From Caulobacteraceae bacterium (lineage in GTDB: Bacteria > Pseudomonadota > Alphaproteobacteria > Caulobacterales > Caulobacteraceae): a stretch of DNA of 13,508 bases. This document shows, piece after piece, positions 1-5,260 of the stretch (position 1 is the first letter of the stretch; each line of letters opens with the position of its first letter). The stretch spans positions 1 through 13,508 of the forward strand of contig CANMXH010000047.1 in the NCBI GenBank assembly GCA_947501315.1, written 5' to 3'. The translations under genes and the position numbers were made by a program. The notes beneath the pieces were generated by a model. That model searched no databases, was not told the origin of the DNA, and worked only from the letters and a program-made list of their open reading frames with translations.

Positions 1-48
1 CTGCAGCGCAACCATGGCGCCGACGTTGGTATTGATGCTGTTAGCCAT
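1..48 (-). CDS. Flagellin, N-terminal fragment (gene runs off the left edge)
   Basis: Only the first 16 codons are in the window, reading MANSINTNVGAMVALQ on the minus strand. This is the highly conserved start of bacterial flagellins of the Caulobacter FljK/FljJ type (family pattern xNSINTNxGAxxALQNLN), the D0 segment that packs in the filament core. The start at 48 is supported by this homology and by an AAAGGGA Shine-Dalgarno-like sequence eight bases upstream. An in-frame ATG exists 13 codons further upstream (87-85), but it has no ribosome-binding site and would add a non-family extension. Upstream lie a sigma-54 promoter and ftr-like palindromes, the expected control of a late flagellar gene. 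Which flagellin paralogue this is cannot be told from 16 residues. Confidence 0.85.
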   Translation of the reverse strand, partial: MANSINTNVGAMVALQ

Positions 49-95
49 TTTGGCTGTCCCTTTGTCTTTGACATTGTCCGACGCCATTTTGGCTG
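44..95 (-). repeat. Duplicated 13-bp palindromic start-codon motif in the flagellin leader
   Basis: The 13-mer CAGCCAAAATGGC (minus strand) occurs at 95-83 and again at 56-44. The copies are exactly 39 bp (13 codons) apart, so the two ATGs are in frame. Each ATG sits in a small inverted repeat, GCCA-AAA-TGGC. The downstream copy holds the flagellin start codon; the upstream copy lies in the predicted 5' leader. In Caulobacter the flagellin leader is a known target of FlbT-dependent mRNA control, so a translational role is possible, but that link is inference. Confidence 0.6.
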
Positions 96-124
96 CCGGG
101 AGCGTTCTGCTCGGGACCACAGGG

Positions 125-140
125 AGCAAGGACGAGGCCA
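125..140 (-). promoter_or_regulatory. Sigma-54 promoter of the flagellin gene
   Basis: The minus-strand sequence TGGCCTCGTCCTTGCT matches the sigma-54 consensus TGGCAC-N5-TTGCW, with the invariant GG and GC dinucleotides at correct -24/-12 spacing. Transcription would begin near position 114, giving a leader of about 66 nt that starts at a small GAGC-AGAAC-GCTC hairpin (plus coordinates 100-112). Late flagellar genes of Caulobacter, including the flagellin genes, use RpoN promoters activated by FlbD, so this position fits. Confidence 0.75.
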
Positions 141-171
141 GCGCACAACGGGGTGCGCCAGGGCCTCCAGC

Positions 172-197
172 GATTGTTTTTATTGAATTATTTATTC
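172..197. promoter_or_regulatory. AT-rich, IHF-like segment between enhancers and promoter
   Basis: A 26-bp almost pure A/T island stands out in otherwise GC-rich DNA, lying 32 bp upstream of the -24 element and 19 bp from the nearest ftr-like palindrome. IHF-assisted looping between FlbD sites and sigma-54 promoters is established for Caulobacter flagellar operons. No strict WATCARNNNNTTR core is present, so the assignment rests on position and composition only. Confidence 0.4.
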
Positions 198-216
198 GTC
201 CGGCTGCGTTCCGCCG

Positions 217-284
217 GGCAGAACCTGCCAAGCCCGGGCACGTTCTGCCGGGTAGTCGGCACCGGGTGCCGGCAGAAATGTGCC
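217..284. promoter_or_regulatory. Cluster of four ftr-like (FlbD enhancer) palindromes
   Basis: Four inverted repeats of the form GGCA-N5/6-TGCC lie at 217-229, 237-249, 258-270 and 271-284; the second extends to an imperfect palindrome spanning 233-252. Start-to-start distances for the first three are 20 and 21 bp, about two helical turns, so they face the same side of the helix. They sit about 100-170 bp upstream of the predicted flagellin start site, the usual enhancer distance for sigma-54 activators. FlbD in Caulobacter binds ftr elements of similar GC-rich dyad form at this distance. The exact consensus was recalled from memory, not computed. Confidence 0.6.
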
Positions 285-337
285 GGGCCGGAACCGCCCT
301 GCGCCGTCCCGCCCGTCAGTGCCGGGCGCAGCACCGG

Positions 338-664
338 TCAGGGCCGGATCAGCGTCCTGCGCCGGGCGTCCGCTTCACCTCGCCACCGGTCCTGCAGCGC
401 CCGTTCGGCCATCAGGGTTGCAACGGCAGAGGCCCGGGCGTTCTCGCAGGCCACCAGACGCTCCCCCCGTTCCATATAGGCGACTTCAAGATCGGCGAGC
501 GTCGGGGTCTCCGGCAGCCTCTCCAGGACGCACGGCGTCGTAACCGATGCCGGCAGGATCAACCGGGGCGGCTCCGCAGACGGCGGGCGCGAGGCGGCAC
601 AGCTCGCGGTCATGAGCGGAAAGGCGAGCCATACGGCCCGGTTCCAGCGGCGTTTCAGCATCAT
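338..664 (-). CDS. Rz1-like outer-membrane spanin lipoprotein
   Basis: This 108-residue product begins with a basic N-terminus and hydrophobic signal (residues 1-21) ending at a lipobox-like TAS-C with Cys22; the -3 residue is Thr rather than the usual Leu, so the box is atypical. A proline-rich linker (27-43) and a predicted alpha-helical tail with two more cysteines (45 and 73) follow. Rz1 proteins are outer-membrane lipoproteins that pair with an Rz inner-membrane spanin to fuse the membranes at the end of phage lysis. The gene starts inside the Rz-like gene in another frame (overlap 486-664), the classic Rz/Rz1 arrangement. A strong AGGAGG lies four bases before the first ATG and seven before the second (661), so either could be used. 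It is the last gene of the cassette. Confidence 0.7.
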   Translation of the reverse strand: MMLKRRWNRAVWLAFPLMTASCAASRPPSAEPPRLILPASVTTPCVLERLPETPTLADLEVAYMERGERLVACENARASAVATLMAERALQDRWRGEADARRRTLIRP

Positions 665-956
665 GGGCCCTCCTGGCCTCGACTGCGGCCCGCGCGGTCG
701 TCCGCGCGACCGCGACGGTCTGTTGATGAAGCCGGTCGAGACGCTGCATCTGACCGACAGCCCCCTCGACCTCGAGTCGGCGGGCGGCAGCCTCCGCCCT
801 CGCGAGCGACGCCGCCGCCTCGGCCACCTGCAGCCGGTGTCTGGCCAGTCCGAAGGGATCCCAGCGGAAACCCAACCCGGAGAGAAGGATCAGGCTCACC
901 CCCAGAACCCCGACCAGACCCAATGCCCAACCCCTCGGGGTCAGGATCCGGAGCAT
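486..956 (-). CDS. Rz-like inner-membrane spanin
   Basis: The 156-residue product has one N-terminal transmembrane helix (about residues 10-28) followed by a long Ala/Arg/Glu-rich segment (about 40-98) with coiled-coil character, the architecture of phage Rz i-spanins. The C-terminal third carries two cysteines close together. Identification rests on topology, on position directly after an endolysin gene, and on the overlapping Rz1-like lipoprotein gene, not on a sequence motif. The ATG at 956 has GAGGG eight bases upstream. An in-frame TTG at 971 would instead overlap the endolysin stop by four bases (TTGA) and add five residues. Given the chain of such overlaps upstream, that start is also credible. 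Confidence 0.65.
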   Translation of the reverse strand: MLRILTPRGWALGLVGVLGVSLILLSGLGFRWDPFGLARHRLQVAEAAASLARAEAAARRLEVEGAVGQMQRLDRLHQQTVAVARTTARAAVEARRAHDAETPLEPGRMARLSAHDRELCRLAPAVCGAAPVDPAGIGYDAVRPGEAAGDPDARRS

Positions 957-967
957 CGGCAGGACCC

Positions 968-1351
968 TCAAGGGAACACCTTCCGGTCCAGCTCGAAATG
1001 GGGACCATCCTTCAGACTGCTCCAGTCACCACCCCAGACAATCGCCGTCCCCTGCCGCACGGCGGCGGCCTTGAATGCGGCGGCGATGCGCGGATACAGG
1101 GGCCAGTCCCAGCGCACCTGCCCCTCCACCAGAGCCGCGACATCGACCGCATGGCCCGTCAGGTGACGCGACCGCTTGGTCCGGCTTGCGCCTGCCCTCA
1201 CCAGCGCGGCCTGACGCTCCGGCGTGCGCAGGCCTTCCGTGACCATGAATTCCACCGGGCTCAGGGCCGCGGCTTCGCGCACCAGGGCGACCAGGCGGGG
1301 GTGGACCCCCGTCAGCCGCCTGAGCGATCGCTCCGACAACCGAAAGGTCAT
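968..1351 (-). CDS. M15-family peptidase, phage-type endolysin
   Basis: This 127-residue protein is a compact single-domain peptidoglycan peptidase of the M15C / VanY-like type (L-alanyl-D-glutamate or related peptide cleavage). The zinc signature SxHxxGxAxD is at residues 61-70 (ligands His63 and Asp70). The second part, WGGDW then DGPHFEL, is at 106-121 and supplies His118 and the acidic catalytic residue. There is no signal peptide, so it would depend on the neighbouring holin to reach the wall. The start at 1351 overlaps the holin stop (ATGA) and has GGGAGGAG five bases upstream; longer in-frame extensions read into the holin gene and lack support. The length is normal for phage enzymes of this family. 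Confidence 0.88.
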   Translation of the reverse strand: MTFRLSERSLRRLTGVHPRLVALVREAAALSPVEFMVTEGLRTPERQAALVRAGASRTKRSRHLTGHAVDVAALVEGQVRWDWPLYPRIAAAFKAAAVRQGTAIVWGGDWSSLKDGPHFELDRKVFP

Positions 1352-1623
1352 GCCCGCTCCTCCCCGACCGTCCGCGGCCGCAGCATCGCCAGGGTCGCGA
1401 TCAGCTGCTGGGCCGTCGGCGCGACGAGATAGATCACGAGCAACAGCGCCAGCAGGAGCATGAGGGCCTGCGCCAGCCCCGGCGTGGCCTCGGGCGGCAC
1501 CGCGGCAATCAGGCGGTCGAGCAACAGCCAGGCGACCGCGCTGGTTGCGAACACATAAAGCCTCCGCCACAGCCACCGGCCCTCAGCCAGCAGCGGGGCA
1601 TCCGGCATGGAAGGCACGGTCAT
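1348..1623 (-). CDS. Small two-helix membrane protein, probable holin
   Basis: The 91-residue product has two predicted membrane helices (about 23-42 and 50-70), a short loop containing a Pro-Pro pair, and a basic, polar C-terminus. This is the topology of class II holins. No family motif is recognised, so the holin call rests on size, topology and position just before the endolysin gene. Holins form the membrane holes that release endolysin at the programmed lysis time. Start and stop both overlap the neighbouring genes by four bases, and GGAGG lies seven bases before the ATG, so it is probably translated in coupling with them. Confidence 0.65.
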   Translation of the reverse strand: MTVPSMPDAPLLAEGRWLWRRLYVFATSAVAWLLLDRLIAAVPPEATPGLAQALMLLLALLLVIYLVAPTAQQLIATLAMLRPRTVGEERA

Positions 1624-1787
1624 CGGTCATCCTCCGGGTCATCAAGGTGAGCGGCACTGCGTCGCCAGCCGGGGCTGGCCTCGGCGAACAGATCCTGGTC
1701 GGTCAGACGGCCCGGACTGTCCCAGGCCTCCATGTCCAGCAGCGAGGCATCAGGGCTTTCATGGGAGAGGGTCATGGTGCGGCTCAT
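1620..1787 (-). CDS. Unknown 55-residue protein of the lysis cassette
   Basis: The product begins MSRTMTLSHESPDASLLDME and ends in an acidic tail (HLDDPEDDR). It has no membrane segment, signal peptide or cysteine, and I recognise no family. It is called a gene because both ends fit the 4-base overlap pattern exactly: its ATG overlaps the DUF2793 stop (ATGA, 1787-1784) and its TGA overlaps the holin start (1623-1620). It therefore fills the space between two credible genes with no leftover bases. An internal ATG at 1775 would shorten it by four residues. It may be a small accessory or lysis-timing protein, but the sequence does not show this. Confidence 0.55.
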   Translation of the reverse strand: MSRTMTLSHESPDASLLDMEAWDSPGRLTDQDLFAEASPGWRRSAAHLDDPEDDR

Positions 1788-3262
1788 CCGACCGCCACCA
1801 GCCAGACGACACCCGGGGCACCATCACCGCCGACACCACCGACGGAGATACCCGCTCCGCCGCCGCCTCCACCGCCGCCCGAGGCTCCACCCGCTGCGCC
1901 CGCATGGCCTGCCCCTGACGCCGCCGCGCCGCCCCCGCCTCCGCCGCCACCGGCCGAGGCCAGGGCGGGCCGGGGAGCCGCCGTTCCGGCCGAGCCCGCA
2001 GCGCCCGCTCCACCGGCCCCGCCGGCGGCCCTGACCGTGGTCCAGCCTCCGTCGCCGCCGGCGCCACCCGCCCGGGCCAGACCCGTACTGTCGAGCCCGC
2101 CGCCGGCCCCGCCGCCGCCCGACGCATCCGGCCGGTCAAGACTTCGGCCCGCCTGACCTGCAGCCGCGATAGTGGAGGCCCCACCGGCGTTGGCGGGCGG
2201 TACGCCCCGGCCTCCCGCGCCGGCTACGCCACCCAGGCTGTCACCCGGCCCACCGCCGCCACCCCCCGATGCTGCCAGCAGGACCGTCCCGCCAAGCGCA
2301 ACGCTGCTGGCACCGCCGTCCCGGCCCGCGGTCCCGCGCCCGCCGGGGCCGCCGGCCCCCACAACCACGTCCAGCGTTCCACCCAGCAGCTCTGCCGACC
2401 ATTCAGCCCGACCGGTTCCGCCCGCACCGCCGCCGCCGCCGCCGAAGCGCGGGCCAGAAGCGCCGAAGGCCCCGGCCCCGCCTCCCCCGCCGCCGCCAAC
2501 CGCGACGACCTCGACGCTGCGCGCCCACCGGGGCACCGGATAGCTTCCGTTGGCGGTGAAGACGGTCACCGACCGCCGGCCGGCACCCTGGCCGACGGTT
2601 ATCCGGCCGGTGGCGCGATCGACGGTGAAGACGTCATTCCAGACCGAACCGTCAGCGCTGACCTTCAGCCTGAAATCGTCATCCCCGACCAGCCCCAGCT
2701 CGGCCCGCCCGCCCCAGCCGCTCTGGAACAGCAGGGACAGGACATCACCGGACGCCTCCTTGTTCAGGGTCAGGCGCAGGTCGCCCGTGCCTCCGGCCGA
2801 GGCTTCCCGCGCCGTCCAGAGCGCACTGTTCAGCCGGACCGCAAAGGGATTTGCCGCATCCGCCGTGGTGCCCAGCCCCAGCCGGCCGAGGGCCTGGGCC
2901 ACACCCAGACGCTCTCCCAGCCTCACCCAGTCGCGGCCATGCCGCACCACGATCTCACCGGCGTCCGCGACCAGAGCCGTCAGGCCGTCCCCGGCCGGCA
3001 CACGCATCCAGCCACCACCCTCGGCCCGCATCAGCGCGCCGGTCGGCTGGAGGCCCCAGTCCGCTCCCCTCGCCCCCGACGGCAGGATCCACAGCGCACC
3101 GTCAGCCGGGGCGTCCGGCTGGGCGGTGAGGGTTCGGCTGACCACGACCGTCTGGACCAGGGCGTCCAGCCGGGTCAGCGCCTCGTTCACCGTGACATGC
3201 TTCTGCATCTGCCCGGCCGCCAGATAGGGCAAGGCCAGCCGGGCGCTGTGGTCGTCGCTCAT
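1784..3262 (-). CDS. DUF2793 protein with polyglycine C-terminal domain, probable phage/GTA fibre or adhesin
   Basis: Residues 1-120 match the DUF2793 pattern (start SARLALPYLAAGQMQKHVTVN, then ALWILPSG and a WVRLGERL-like end), a domain found in alphaproteobacterial phage and gene-transfer-agent structural proteins. Residues 135-225 resemble a tail-fibre shaft segment (KVSADGSVW, FTVDRATGRITV). Residues 230-255 (FTANGSYPVPRWARSVEVV) introduce a glycine-rich domain (about 256-482) with many poly-Gly tracts separated by short polar loops, closing with a hydrophobic strand GVVWLVAVG. Similar polyglycine folds form the receptor-binding tips of some phage adhesins. It is the first gene of the cassette. 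The ATG at 3262 has GGAG six bases upstream, inside a hairpin. The repetitive GGC/GGT coding creates many long antisense ORFs that are not genes. Confidence 0.82.
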   Translation of the reverse strand: MSDDHSARLALPYLAAGQMQKHVTVNEALTRLDALVQTVVVSRTLTAQPDAPADGALWILPSGARGADWGLQPTGALMRAEGGGWMRVPAGDGLTALVADAGEIVVRHGRDWVRLGERLGVAQALGRLGLGTTADAANPFAVRLNSALWTAREASAGGTGDLRLTLNKEASGDVLSLLFQSGWGGRAELGLVGDDDFRLKVSADGSVWNDVFTVDRATGRITVGQGAGRRSVTVFTANGSYPVPRWARSVEVVAVGGGGGGGAGAFGASGPRFGGGGGGAGGTGRAEWSAELLGGTLDVVVGAGGPGGRGTAGRDGGASSVALGGTVLLAASGGGGGGPGDSLGGVAGAGGRGVPPANAGGASTIAAAGQAGRSLDRPDASGGGGAGGGLDSTGLARAGGAGGDGGWTTVRAAGGAGGAGAAGSAGTAAPRPALASAGGGGGGGGAAASGAGHAGAAGGASGGGGGGGGAGISVGGVGGDGAPGVVWLVAVG

Positions 3263-3266
3263 GGAA

Positions 3267-3289
3267 ATCTCCGAAATCGTGTCGGAGAT
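3267..3289 (-). promoter_or_regulatory. Hairpin sequestering the Shine-Dalgarno of the DUF2793 gene
   Basis: On the minus strand, ATCTCCGA (3289-3282) and TCGGAGAT (3274-3267) form a perfect 8-bp stem with a 7-nt loop, four bases upstream of the ATG at 3262. The right arm contains the GGAG ribosome-binding sequence. In mRNA this would block initiation unless melted or bound by a factor; as DNA the dyad could instead be an operator. The rest of the 156-bp gap to the anti-sigma gene (3290-3418) shows no convincing promoter or terminator, only a weak TCAGG-N6-CCTGA dyad at 3338-3353. Confidence 0.5.
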
Positions 3290-3418
3290 CAGTCTGGCCG
3301 GGCGGCTTCCTCAGGCGGGCTGATGACGCTGCCGACGTCAGGAAACGGCCTGAAATCAGGGACTTGAGACGAACAGATATGCTGGCAATCGGCGAAAGGC
3401 TGGCAGAGCGAGTCCCGG

Positions 3419-4147
3419 CTAGAGCCGCTGGAACGCCCCCCGGGCCACCACGGGACCGTCCGGCCTGTCCGCCGCCGGCGTGTGGCCCGGCGCCTCCATG
3501 GAGACGGCGACCGCCTTGGCAGCGCCGGCCGGACCGGACAGGGCCCGACCGAGGCTGTGGTGCGAGGTGGCCGAGCCATCGATGGCACCGACCAGCTGCA
3601 CATCGCCCTCGGGCATGACCAGCCACAGGTGCGGCACACGGGTATCGCCCGCCATCTCGTTCGTCGGGGCCAGGTAGAGCTCCCCGGTGCCGGCGTCATA
3701 GGCCAGCGTCATCGCCGCTTCGCCGCTCTCCAGCGTCAGGGTCGCTACACGGATGGCCGCCGGCGGCGGGGCAGTTGCCACTTCCGGGGCCGGCACCGGT
3801 TGCGCCGCCAGCATGACCACCGCCGCCAGACTCGCTGCCAGCAGGCCAGTCGAGCCGATCGCCCAGCGCCGCCAGAAGACGACCCTGTTGTCATTGGCCG
3901 CAACCGGCGGTGTCAGACCGGCCTCGACACGCGGCCAGACCCCTGCCGACGGCTCGACCGGGTCAATACCGTCAGCCAGGCCGCCCAGATGCCCGTTCCA
4001 GGCCTCGACATGCGTCGCGAAGGCGGGTTCGGCAGACGCGCGGGCGCGCGCCGCAGCCTCGTCCTCCGGTGAAAGGACCCTCAGGGCCAGCTCTCCCGCA
4101 AGGGCCAGATCGTCGTCCATGCCGCTGTTCTCGGTGGGATCGGTCAT
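3419..4147 (-). CDS. RskA-like anti-sigma factor (membrane-bound partner of the ECF sigma)
   Basis: The 242-residue protein has a short cytoplasmic N-terminal region (1-95) of the anti-sigma zinc-finger-like helical type without the HxxxCxxC residues, including LALRVLSPEDEAAA. A transmembrane helix follows (about 97-116), then a periplasmic RskA domain (about 130-240) with the typical PHLWLVMPEGD strand. Such proteins hold their ECF sigma factor at the membrane until a signal releases it. The ATG at 4147 overlaps the sigma stop by four bases (ATGA), so the pair is translationally coupled. An in-frame GTG at 4159 is a less likely start. No metal-binding Cys/His cluster is visible, so a direct redox or zinc sensing mode is not supported. 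Confidence 0.85.
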   Translation of the reverse strand: MTDPTENSGMDDDLALAGELALRVLSPEDEAAARARASAEPAFATHVEAWNGHLGGLADGIDPVEPSAGVWPRVEAGLTPPVAANDNRVVFWRRWAIGSTGLLAASLAAVVMLAAQPVPAPEVATAPPPAAIRVATLTLESGEAAMTLAYDAGTGELYLAPTNEMAGDTRVPHLWLVMPEGDVQLVGAIDGSATSHHSLGRALSGPAGAAKAVAVSMEAPGHTPAADRPDGPVVARGAFQRL

Positions 4148-4704
4148 GATTCCAGACACATCCTGAGCCGCATCATTCCCCGACGGATCCAGCTCTTCAT
4201 CGTGCCCAACGGCACATTCTCGCGCGCCGCCAGGGCATCATAGGTCATGCCGTCCATGAAGGCCGTGCGGATGGCACCTCCGGTCCTGTCGTCCAGCTGA
4301 CCGAGACAGTCGTTGAGGCGGCGCACGTCGTCGCGGGTCTCAAGCGACTCGGCCGGCGAGGGTCCCTCGTCGGCGATCACGGTGACCGCCTCGTCGATCG
4401 GTGTCGACCTGCGCATGGCCGCACCCGACCGCAGGCGGTCAATCGCCCGGTTGCGGGCGATGGTCACCAGCCATGTAATGGGGCTCGCGCGGGAGGCATC
4501 AAAGCTCCCGGCCTTCCGCCATACGGTCAGATAGGTGTCCTGCAAGACGTCCTCAGCCAGCTGTCTGTCGGCCAAGATACGCAGGGTCACGCCCAGTAGC
4601 TTCGCCGAGGTCGCGTCATAGACACGGCGGAAGGCGGCTCGATCCCCCTCGCCGGCACGGCCGAGCGCCTGGGCCAGTTCATCTCGGGTCAGGATCGCGC
4701 TCAT
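4144..4704 (-). CDS. ECF-type RNA polymerase sigma factor (SigK/RskA-type pairing)
   Basis: The 186-residue protein contains only sigma regions 2 and 4. Region 2 spans about 24-94 and includes LAEDVLQDTYLTVW and WLVTIARNRAIDRLR. Region 4 spans about 127-182, with helix-turn-helix segment MTYDALAARENVPLGTMKSW. It directs RNA polymerase to stress-type promoters with a GAAC-like -35 element. It is followed and overlapped by a membrane anti-sigma of the RskA family, which matches sigma factors related to mycobacterial SigK. The ATG at 4704 gives the usual ECF length; no strong Shine-Dalgarno precedes it. The inducing signal cannot be read from the sequence. Confidence 0.93.
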   Translation of the reverse strand: MSAILTRDELAQALGRAGEGDRAAFRRVYDATSAKLLGVTLRILADRQLAEDVLQDTYLTVWRKAGSFDASRASPITWLVTIARNRAIDRLRSGAAMRRSTPIDEAVTVIADEGPSPAESLETRDDVRRLNDCLGQLDDRTGGAIRTAFMDGMTYDALAARENVPLGTMKSWIRRGMMRLRMCLES

Positions 4705-4741
4705 TCAGGGGTCCGGCAATGGGGAGGTTCGACTTGGCGGG

Positions 4742-4768
4742 GACGCCGGTCGTTCGTCAAGCGGTTCA
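4742..4768 (-). promoter_or_regulatory. Candidate ECF-type promoter upstream of the sigma gene
   Basis: On the minus strand TGAACC (4768-4763) is followed, 17 nt later, by CGTC (4745-4742), resembling the GAAC / CGTC pattern of autoregulated ECF promoters. It lies about 40 bp before the sigma start codon, and its -35 element overlaps the DUF4112 stop codon. These are short degenerate motifs in GC-rich DNA, so a chance match is quite possible. Confidence 0.35.
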
Positions 4769-5227
4769 ATCGTGCAGATAGACGATGCGTCGCAGCTTCG
4801 GATTTCGGCGCATATCGGCGACGTGACCCTCATGCGCCCCCCCTGCACGCGCCTCCCGCTCATTGGCCTCGACCCAGTGGGTGGTCTCGATATCCTTCTG
4901 CAACGACCTGGCCGCCATCAGGTGGCCGGGAAACAGGAAGTCCACAAAGTCACCCGCCAGGGGCACCTCACTGGTCGCAGCATCGACCCCCAGATAGCCC
5001 ACCATCCTCAACAGGGTTCCCGGCATCGCCCTCGCTCGAGCCGCCTGAACAAGGAGCCAAGCTCCTGCTCCGACGCTGTAGATGATCCCCAGACCGGGTA
5101 TCCAGGTCACCAGACCGTCGAGTCCGACGCCAAAAGGGCCGAGGCCGATCACGCGGTCGGACAGCTTCTTGACGCCCTCGACATTGGACCAGATCTTCTC
5201 AATATCCGCGACCGACCGTCTGGCCAT
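4766..5227 (-). CDS. DUF4112 family small membrane protein
   Basis: The 153-residue product matches the DUF4112 pattern: a charged N-terminal helix, then LSDRVIGLGPFGVGLDGLVT and WIPGLG (residues 22-47), a membrane helix (about 45-62), then a second hydrophobic segment including VPLAGDFVDFLFPGH (88-102) and a charged tail. The family is widespread and of unknown function. The start at 5227 is chosen because a strong GGGAGG lies six bases upstream and the family homology begins just after it; an in-frame extension to 5290 would run under the divergent gene. It lies upstream of the ECF sigma gene in the same direction with a 61-bp gap, so it could be co-transcribed or only adjacent. Confidence 0.8.
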   Translation of the reverse strand: MARRSVADIEKIWSNVEGVKKLSDRVIGLGPFGVGLDGLVTWIPGLGIIYSVGAGAWLLVQAARARAMPGTLLRMVGYLGVDAATSEVPLAGDFVDFLFPGHLMAARSLQKDIETTHWVEANEREARAGGAHEGHVADMRRNPKLRRIVYLHD

Positions 5228-5260
5228 GCCTGCCCTCCCGAAGCGAGCTCGTAACGTGCC

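Noticed and set aside
214..287. GC-rich palindromes considered as a transcription terminator for the lysis cassette
   Set aside because: No U tract follows any of them on the minus strand, and their even spacing and shared GGCA/TGCC half-sites fit protein-binding sites better.
268..287. Second sigma-54-like sequence (CGGCAC then CTGCC, minus strand)
   Set aside because: The GG-to-GC distance is off by one base and it lies too far from the flagellin start; the element at 125-140 is correctly spaced.
14..1432. Long plus-strand open frame (472 codons) starting with a signal-peptide-like hydrophobic stretch
   Set aside because: It is antisense to the flagellin start, its control region and the coupled endolysin/spanin genes, has low-complexity Arg/Pro/Gly composition and no domain; a by-product of high GC.
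1545..3227. Several proline-rich plus-strand open frames opposite the DUF2793 gene
   Set aside because: Poly-Pro is the direct reverse-strand reading of GGC/GGT glycine codons; no ribosome-binding sites or coherent domains.
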